Shown here: positions 58,787 to 64,000 of the stretch, in pieces
Numbering within the stretch: position 1 is the first letter of the stretch
How the letters are laid out: each line of letters begins with the position of its first letter
Origin: Fusibacter_C sp942493125
GTDB taxonomy: Bacteria > Bacillota > Clostridia > Peptostreptococcales > Acidaminobacteraceae
Length of the DNA: 64,000 nt
Direction of reading: 5' to 3'
Assembly (NCBI GenBank): GCA_942493125.1
Contig: OW818667.1
Location: forward strand, 2,666,001 to 2,730,000
Translations under genes and position numbers: made by a program
Notes under the pieces: model-generated
Databases searched by the model: none
Told to the model about the DNA's origin: nothing
The model's input: only the letters and a program-made list of their open reading frames with translations

Positions 58787-60823
58787 TTATACCTTTAAAA
58801 GATTGATGCCCTTTTTAGTGATGCGCATACCGCCGCGTCCTGCACCTTTTGTGAGATATCCGAGTGTACTGAGAACATCTGTGCGTTTGCGGATTCTAGT
58901 ACTCGTCAGATACGGCATTTCTGAATTTACCAAGTTTGCGATTCCTTCTCGGCCAACACCTTTTCCAAGGGCATTTGTAGCCAGAATGCATTTAAGGATC
59001 GCAAAGTCATCTTGCGAGAGCGCATCCTCATTTGAAGAATAATGCATAGCATGTGGAATAGAAACGTTTTGGGTTTGCAAAGCATCGTAATAATCGTCTG
59101 GCAAGTCGCTGAGTTCTATGTGACCGGTTGTGGTGACCGCTTGAAAAAAATCAATCAGATTTTGAAGCTCTCGAATATTGCCACTCCATGGGCTTTGATG
59201 CAATACAGCCATAACGTCATCGCTAAAGGTCAATTTTGGCCCTGAGCTGGAAGAGGCAAAATAGTCAATTAATGCGTTAATATCCTCTTTATGCTCTCGT
59301 AAGGGCGGTATTTTAAGGTAAAGCTTGCGAAGTCTATGATAGAGATCTTCACGAAAAATACCTTGCTGACACATTTTTACAAGATCGCGGTTAGTGGCTG
59401 CGATGACGCGAACATTGACAGGAATGATATCTGTGCCACCGACACGCCTGATCTCCTTTTCTTGTAACACGCGCAATAACCGCGTTTGAATACGGGGAGA
59501 AATGTCTCCAATTTCATCGAGGAAAATCGTCCCGCCATTGGCTTCTTCAAACAGACCTTTTCGACCACCTTTTTTAGCGCCAGTAAAAGCGCCATCTTCA
59601 TACCCGAAAAGCTCACTTTCAGCGAGTTCTTCAGGCAAGGCACTAAAATTGATGGCTAAAAATGGGCCGTTACATCTCGGCGAGCTATTGTGAATGGCAC
59701 TTGAAAAGATTTCTTTACCGACGCCACTTTCACCTCGAATTAAGATGCTCATATCCGTCATAGCAAGTTTCTTAGCTGTCTCTATGGTAGTTTGCATTAA
59801 GCTCGAGTTTCCTATGACATCTGAAAATCTATATTTCGCGATGAACCCTTTCTTCATCATAATTTGTCTCAGTTTTTTCTCTATGGCCAGTGCATTTTTG
59901 GTATCAGTCAGTGTACATACGTAGGCTTGCAATTTCTCCACACGAAAACGGCTGATAATGTATTCTGAATCTCCAATCAGAGCGACCATCTCTTCATTTT
60001 CAATATGTGTGAGCAAGAAGTTGCATATCGACTTATCGCGTATCACTTGAGCCAAGTTCTTGCCAAGCGCTGCTGAAGCACGGATGCCGAATAGTGTTTC
60101 GCTCGTTTCATTGAATACGGTGATTATGCCATAGTCGTTATAGGCAAGCATGCCGTCATTGACGTGATTTAAAACCTTTACCAATGTTTGATTTGTAAAA
60201 TTCGCCTCACCTATGGAATCATGGAGTCGTTTGTTGAGTCTTACGATGGTTTCAATGTATTTAGCTGAGATAAAATGCGCTTTTTCATCGAGCAAGTTGA
60301 GTCTGCCTAGAATCTCGATAATCGTTGTGAGATCAATGTTTCTTGAGCCAAGGTCAACGATTTGTGAGATGGATTTTGGGATGAGTGACACTTCACCCGG
60401 TGTTACAGCGTACTTGAAGCCCGATTCAAATGGCTCACCAGGCGCATAAGCAGTATAGTTGAGATGATCTAAACCGATTTCATTTAATAAATTGATCACT
60501 TCATGTGCATTTTCGATGAGGTCGTTGACTACCAAAACGTTGCTGCCTTTTGGGATGAAAAAGAGTTGATCGATATTCTTGAAGTTTAACGAACGGTTGG
60601 CGACGATAACTTGACATGCTGGATCGACGAAATCCTTCGCGATATCAAACATCTGGTTGGAGCTGAATACAACGAGATCGGCGCTAATCAGCGCATCGAT
60701 GCCTGTTTCTGTCGCGTAACCTGTGACTTTCATATAGCCTTCAAGCAATGTGCTCAGTTGCCCACAAAGATCGTTTTTTGTCGCCTCGGATTCAGTTATG
60801 AGTGCAAGGATTTTCTCTGCCAT
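58787..60823 (-). CDS. Sigma-54-dependent activator with PrpR-like N-terminal and PAS domains
   Basis: 678 residues. An N-terminal sensor of about 190 residues resembles the substrate-sensing part of PrpR-type regulators. A PAS domain follows (about 210-310, DGMLAYNDYGIITVFN). The AAA+ domain carries Walker A GESGVGKE, sigma-54 contact GAFTGA and GTIFLDEIGDIS. The C-terminal part is not a Fis helix-turn-helix but a winged-helix-like end (STRIRKRTDVLSTLGYLTKG, then MRITKKGINLL). It lies upstream of the sigma-54 promoter of the transporter-iadA genes, the likely targets. The start is preceded by GAGGTG. Confidence 0.88.
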   Translation of the reverse strand: MAEKILALITESEATKNDLCGQLSTLLEGYMKVTGYATETGIDALISADLVVFSSNQMFDIAKDFVDPACQVIVANRSLNFKNIDQLFFIPKGSNVLVVNDLIENAHEVINLLNEIGLDHLNYTAYAPGEPFESGFKYAVTPGEVSLIPKSISQIVDLGSRNIDLTTIIEILGRLNLLDEKAHFISAKYIETIVRLNKRLHDSIGEANFTNQTLVKVLNHVNDGMLAYNDYGIITVFNETSETLFGIRASAALGKNLAQVIRDKSICNFLLTHIENEEMVALIGDSEYIISRFRVEKLQAYVCTLTDTKNALAIEKKLRQIMMKKGFIAKYRFSDVIGNSSLMQTTIETAKKLAMTDMSILIRGESGVGKEIFSSAIHNSSPRCNGPFLAINFSALPEELAESELFGYEDGAFTGAKKGGRKGLFEEANGGTIFLDEIGDISPRIQTRLLRVLQEKEIRRVGGTDIIPVNVRVIAATNRDLVKMCQQGIFREDLYHRLRKLYLKIPPLREHKEDINALIDYFASSSSGPKLTFSDDVMAVLHQSPWSGNIRELQNLIDFFQAVTTTGHIELSDLPDDYYDALQTQNVSIPHAMHYSSNEDALSQDDFAILKCILATNALGKGVGREGIANLVNSEMPYLTSTRIRKRTDVLSTLGYLTKGAGRGGMRITKKGINLLKV

Positions 60824-60943
60824 TTCACACCTCGATCAAAATAGTATCATTTATGCAAATAATCATATCAGAAATTTGACTATATTTGTAGGAATATGAT
60901 ATTTTAATCATATAATGTAGAAAATTATCGTACAGGGGTGTAT

Positions 60944-61465
60944 ATGACTATTGAAATAAAGAGACTCACCAATCTAGATGTTCCGATATTTGAAAAATTT
61001 GCGCAGTGGACAAACGACCCAGAAATTAGACCCTATTCCATTCCGAGGTTTTCTGAACGCGACTATATCGATGTTACACCTGCTGAACTCATGTCATCGT
61101 TGCTTGGCAATATCAAAAAACGCATATATGTCGTCTACGATGGTGATTTACCAATAGGTGAATGCAGTATTGATACAGATTTCGAGTCGCGCATTCACAA
61201 AGAAACGGATACGGCATGGATTAGCCTCGTCATTGGTGAAAAAGCGTATTGGGGTAAGGGCATCAGCATTCAAATCATGACCTTTATTGAAGCGGAATGT
61301 AAGCGGCTAGGTTTGCGAGCCATAGAACTTGGCGTTTTTGAATACAACAAGCGTGCAAGATGCTTATATGAACAAATGGGTTATGAAGAGATCGCTAGGA
61401 TTGACAATTTCGTCTATAACTTTGGTGCTTGGCATGCTGACATTCGCATGCTCAAAAGATTGTGA
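60944..61465 (+). CDS. GNAT family N-acetyltransferase
   Basis: 173 residues from the ATG at 60944, two codons after a GTG, with AGGGG upstream. GNAT core: WISLVIGEKAYWGKGISIQI, in which the acetyl-CoA loop is KAYWGKGIS, and ALELGVFEYNKRA-type strand IELGVFEYNKRARCLYEQMGY. Transfers acetyl to an amine; substrate unknown. It precedes a P1 peptidase gene by 6 bp and so is probably cotranscribed with it. Confidence 0.85.
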   Translation: MTIEIKRLTNLDVPIFEKFAQWTNDPEIRPYSIPRFSERDYIDVTPAELMSSLLGNIKKRIYVVYDGDLPIGECSIDTDFESRIHKETDTAWISLVIGEKAYWGKGISIQIMTFIEAECKRLGLRAIELGVFEYNKRARCLYEQMGYEEIARIDNFVYNFGAWHADIRMLKRL

Positions 61466-61471
61466 GGGATT

Positions 61472-62521
61472 ATGATAAAACAAAAGCGCATTGAAGACTA
61501 TGGTGTATTGATTGGCAGATTGCCAAAGGGCGTGCGCAACAAAATAACAGATGTCCCAGGCGTTAAAGTGGGTCACTGTACTTTGGACGATGGCGATATT
61601 AAAACGGGCATCACAGCTATTATGCCAACACCTCAGAATATTTTTACCCACAAATGTATCGCAGCAGCCCATGTGATCAACGGGTATGGAAAGACGATCG
61701 GCCTCGTTCAGGTAGAAGAACTTGGCTTGCTTGAAAGTCCTATTCTCTTGACGAACACATTATGCGCTTCACGTGTCGCCGATGCGTTGATTTCATATAC
61801 GCTGGATCGATGCGAGAAAGAGGCTGTGCCATGTCTTTCATTCAATCCTGTTGTGGGTGAGTGCAATGACAGTTATCTTAATGCCATTAATAAGCGTATG
61901 ATTTCGCATGAACACGTTTTTCAAGCCATCGAATGTGCAGACAGCGACTTTATGGAAGGTGACATCGGCGCTGGAAAAGGGATGTCTTGTCACAATCTTA
62001 AAGGCGGCATCGGCTCAGCGTCAAGACTGTTGCAACTTTCAGAGGGGACATATACACTTGGCGCACTCGTACTGGCTAATTACGGTGCTCTGGCGGATCT
62101 GACCATAGATGGCGAAAAGGTTGGACAAACGATTAAAGAAGAAATCGCCAATCGCACTGAAGTGGATAAAGGGTCCATTATAATCGTACTAGCGACGGAT
62201 TTGCCCCTTTCAGATAGGCAATTAAAACGCGTTTGTAAACGTGCGGTGGTTGGCATGGCACGTGTGGGCTCATATATTGGTCACGGTAGTGGCGATATTG
62301 TCATAGGATTTACGACACATCCAATGTCCGAGCCTGATAAAGTAGAGGGTGGTTCGATCAGGTACGTTTCACAGCTCGAAGAAGACCTGTTGGAAACGGT
62401 CTTTAGAGCGGCGGCGGAATCCACAGAAGAAGCGATATTAAATGCACTCATAACTGCAAATGAGACGACGGGGGTTCATGGTCATACGCGTTACGCACTC
62501 AAAGACTATTGGCAAAAATAG
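61472..62521 (+). CDS. P1 family aminopeptidase (DmpA/BapA-like)
   Basis: 349 residues. Features: ITDVPGVKVGHCTLDDGD, GVTAI-type GITAIMPT, CNDSYLNAINKR, GAGKGMSCHNLKGGIGSASR, and KGSIIIVLATDLPLS, with the Gly-Ser where the precursor would cut itself to expose the nucleophile. DmpA-type enzymes release N-terminal amino acids from peptides and esters. Length is normal. ATG after GAGGG, 6 bp past the acetyltransferase. Confidence 0.9.
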   Translation: MIKQKRIEDYGVLIGRLPKGVRNKITDVPGVKVGHCTLDDGDIKTGITAIMPTPQNIFTHKCIAAAHVINGYGKTIGLVQVEELGLLESPILLTNTLCASRVADALISYTLDRCEKEAVPCLSFNPVVGECNDSYLNAINKRMISHEHVFQAIECADSDFMEGDIGAGKGMSCHNLKGGIGSASRLLQLSEGTYTLGALVLANYGALADLTIDGEKVGQTIKEEIANRTEVDKGSIIIVLATDLPLSDRQLKRVCKRAVVGMARVGSYIGHGSGDIVIGFTTHPMSEPDKVEGGSIRYVSQLEEDLLETVFRAAAESTEEAILNALITANETTGVHGHTRYALKDYWQK

Positions 62522-62533
62522 GAGGCTAAAGAG

Positions 62534-63190
62534 ATGAAGACGACACCTATTGGATCGAGAAGCGTCATGTTTACATTTGAAGCACGCGAATTGGGATCAG
62601 ATTGGGATTTGAACCTACACCTCATCATGGGAAATGCGTTCAATTTCGTCATCGATCCAGGTTTAGGTAACTTCACTGTTGAACCGATGATTGCCTATGC
62701 AAGTGCGCGCAACGATTTGCCTTTCGTGATCATCAACACCCATTATCATTGGGATCACACTTGGGCAAATGATCAAGTAGAAAACGCATTGATTATCGGT
62801 CACACACTTTGTGGCGAAAAAATTGAGGCGAATTGGTCAGCGGAGCTTGAGCGCAATAAATACTTTGTAAGGGAACCGCGCGTCAAAGTACTGCCAAATC
62901 TCACTTTTGAAGAAGCTCTGTATTTTCCAGTTGACAAAATCAGGTTGATTCATACACCTGGACATTCTTCAGACTGTATCAGTATTGTTGATGAATTAGA
63001 CGGCATTATCAATATGGGCGACAATATCGGAGATACTATGACTGAAATTGTGCCTTATCTCGAATGCGACCGTGCCACATACCGTTTAAGTTTGTTGAAA
63101 TGCAAGGGTTATCATTGTCACACCATCGTTTCAGGGCACAATCAAATACTCGAAAGTGACATCATAGATAAGATTGTTGATTTGTTATAG
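62534..63190 (+). CDS. Metallo-beta-lactamase fold hydrolase
   Basis: 218 residues. Metal site NTHYHWDHTWAN, then HTPGHSSDCI and NMGDNIGDT, and SGHNQ at the end. Substrate not evident. It lies 12 bp after the P1 peptidase gene with AGGAGG, in a run of five closely spaced co-directional genes (60944-64000). Confidence 0.87.
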   Translation: MKTTPIGSRSVMFTFEARELGSDWDLNLHLIMGNAFNFVIDPGLGNFTVEPMIAYASARNDLPFVIINTHYHWDHTWANDQVENALIIGHTLCGEKIEANWSAELERNKYFVREPRVKVLPNLTFEEALYFPVDKIRLIHTPGHSSDCISIVDELDGIINMGDNIGDTMTEIVPYLECDRATYRLSLLKCKGYHCHTIVSGHNQILESDIIDKIVDLL

Positions 63191-63202
63191 GAGAATAAGT
63201 GT

Positions 63203-63667
63203 ATGATTATAGTAAGCGCGTGTTTCGCAAACATCAAATGCAGATTCGATGGTGATCATAAAACCGTCAAGTGGATCCAAGATTTAGTGCTTTCAGGTGA
63301 AGCAATCCCAGTTTGTCCAGAGGTACTAGGCGGTCTGCCGATACCGAGGCCGGCTTGTGAGATCATAGTAGACGAAAACGGCACAAAAAAAGTGATGGAC
63401 AATACGGGGATTGACCGAACAGAGGCATTTATTTCGGGCGCTGAAAAGACATTGGCCATCGCCAAAGCATGTGGCGCAGAAATCGCCATACTAAAGGCAA
63501 ATAGCCCATCTTGTGGAAAGGGATTCATCTATGATGGGTCGTTTTCAAGTGTGAAAGTGGAAGGAAATGGGCTTGCAGCGCAGCTTTTACTGGATCATGG
63601 GTTCTTGATTTTTAATGAAGATGAAGAAGCAGAATTAGGAGGATACTATGCCACACGAAAAAAATGA
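63203..63667 (+). CDS. DUF523 family protein
   Basis: 154 residues, complete. Family features: VSACFANIKCRFDG, VCPEVLGGLPIPRPACEI and LKANSPSCGKGFIYDG, with conserved cysteines that may bind metal or a cluster. No established function. Starts 12 bp after the MBL gene (GGAGAA) and overlaps the next gene by 20 bp. Confidence 0.88.
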   Translation: MIIVSACFANIKCRFDGDHKTVKWIQDLVLSGEAIPVCPEVLGGLPIPRPACEIIVDENGTKKVMDNTGIDRTEAFISGAEKTLAIAKACGAEIAILKANSPSCGKGFIYDGSFSSVKVEGNGLAAQLLLDHGFLIFNEDEEAELGGYYATRKK

Positions 63668-64000
63668 AATTGATCTCTACATAAGTACATTTCCTGAAGA
63701 GGTTCAAGTGAAACTAAACGAAATCAGGGAATTGATTAAATCACTTGTACCTGACGCTACTGAAAAAATGAGCTATCAGATGCCGACTTTTTATTTGGAT
63801 GGCAATCTCGTACATTTTGCAGGCTACAAGAACCACATCGGATTCTATCCAACGCCAAGTGGCATCACAGCCTTTGAGGATGAGCTCAAGAAATATAAAT
63901 ACGCCAAAGGCTCGGCGAGGTTTCCGCTCGATGAGCCGCTGCCGATTGAGCTAATCACAAAAATCGTACAGTATCGTTTGGAAGAAACAGCGGAGAAGAA
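63648..64000 (+). CDS. DUF1801 family protein (YdhG/iron-chaperone-like), truncated by window edge
   Basis: ATG at 63648 after AGGAGG; the frame is open to the end of the window (117 codons shown). Opening residues EIDLYISTFPEEVQVKLNEI, then ATEKMSYQMPTFYLDGNLVHFAGYK-type core (SYQMPTFYLDG) and IGFYPTPSGI are typical of the DUF1801/YdhG family, some of which were linked to iron delivery. The end is outside the window. Overlaps DUF523 by 20 bp. Confidence 0.85.
   Translation, partial: MPHEKNEIDLYISTFPEEVQVKLNEIRELIKSLVPDATEKMSYQMPTFYLDGNLVHFAGYKNHIGFYPTPSGITAFEDELKKYKYAKGSARFPLDEPLPIELITKIVQYRLEETAEK

Noticed and set aside
1..64000. tRNA, rRNA, insertion sequences, prophage or integrase genes
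   Set aside because: No cloverleaf, rRNA-like sequence, transposase, terminal inverted repeats or phage genes were recognised by reading.

Overview
The window looks like the chromosome of an anaerobic, Gram-positive, low-to-moderate GC bacterium of the class Clostridia. Signs are AGGAGG-type ribosome binding sites, SAM-I riboswitches before metNIQ, a T-box before cysS, a glycyl-radical pyruvate formate-lyase operon with its own FNR/CRP-type regulator, two sigma-54 activators and many lipoproteins. The strong thiosulfate/sulfane-sulfur content recalls thiosulfate-reducing clostridia such as Fusibacter, but that placement is only inference. No rRNA, tRNA, insertion sequence, prophage or CRISPR array was seen.

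Layout. 1-1.9 kb: end of an ABC importer operon (binding protein, permease, ATPase). 1.9-6.1 kb: minus-strand sulfur operon (split YeeE/YedE thiosulfate-type transporter, TusA, thioredoxin-reductase-like flavoprotein), a divergent LysR regulator and a second TusA. 6.2-9.8 kb: glycosyltransferase GT2, ATP-grasp ligase and GT39 membrane glycosyltransferase. 10-12.8 kb: two rhodanese lipoproteins, one with four catalytic domains. 13-15.3 kb: sugar aminotransferase and sugar-nucleotide epimerase/dehydratase. 15.3-18.7 kb: arsenic operon. 18.8-23.1 kb: SLH protein, U32/RlhA-like protein, and a Fur-boxed DUF3793-flavodoxin pair. 23.2-26.2 kb: metNIQ under two consecutive SAM riboswitches. 26.3-28.7 kb: ArsC/Spx-like protein, barnase-barstar, lipoate ligase. 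28.8-32.8 kb: pflB-pflA-fnr. 33-35.6 kb: zinc-ribbon-less ribosomal protein S4 under a Fur-family box, a lipoprotein, a DMT transporter. 35.6-37.8 kb: T-box cysS and a hemerythrin. 37.9-43.5 kb: CoA-transferase genes with a sigma-54 promoter and palindromic upstream sites, a HAD phosphatase, a sigma-54 activator, an LD-carboxypeptidase-like protein and ThpR. 43.5-54.5 kb: housekeeping and accessory genes including RecQ, MATE and ZIP transporters and two unusual multidomain fusions. 54.5-60.8 kb: metallo-hydrolase, isoaspartyl dipeptidase and YfcC-type transporter with a sigma-54 promoter and adjacent activator. 60.9-64 kb: small enzymes, the last cut by the window edge.

Most interesting points. 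(1) A short palindromic intergenic motif (core TTGAGGAAATT....AATTCC) recurs about ten times between genes of unrelated function and is clustered before two genes. (2) The metNIQ leader is a duplicated riboswitch unit whose last terminator contains the metN ribosome binding site. (3) A zinc-free S4 paralogue sits behind a Fur/Zur-type operator. (4) A four-rhodanese lipoprotein lies near a thiosulfate-type transporter. (5) Two sigma-54 circuits show cis sites and cognate activators side by side. (6) The Nudix-GrpB-PHP fusion carries an in-frame 9-bp minisatellite. All functional statements come from motif reading; no database search was run.
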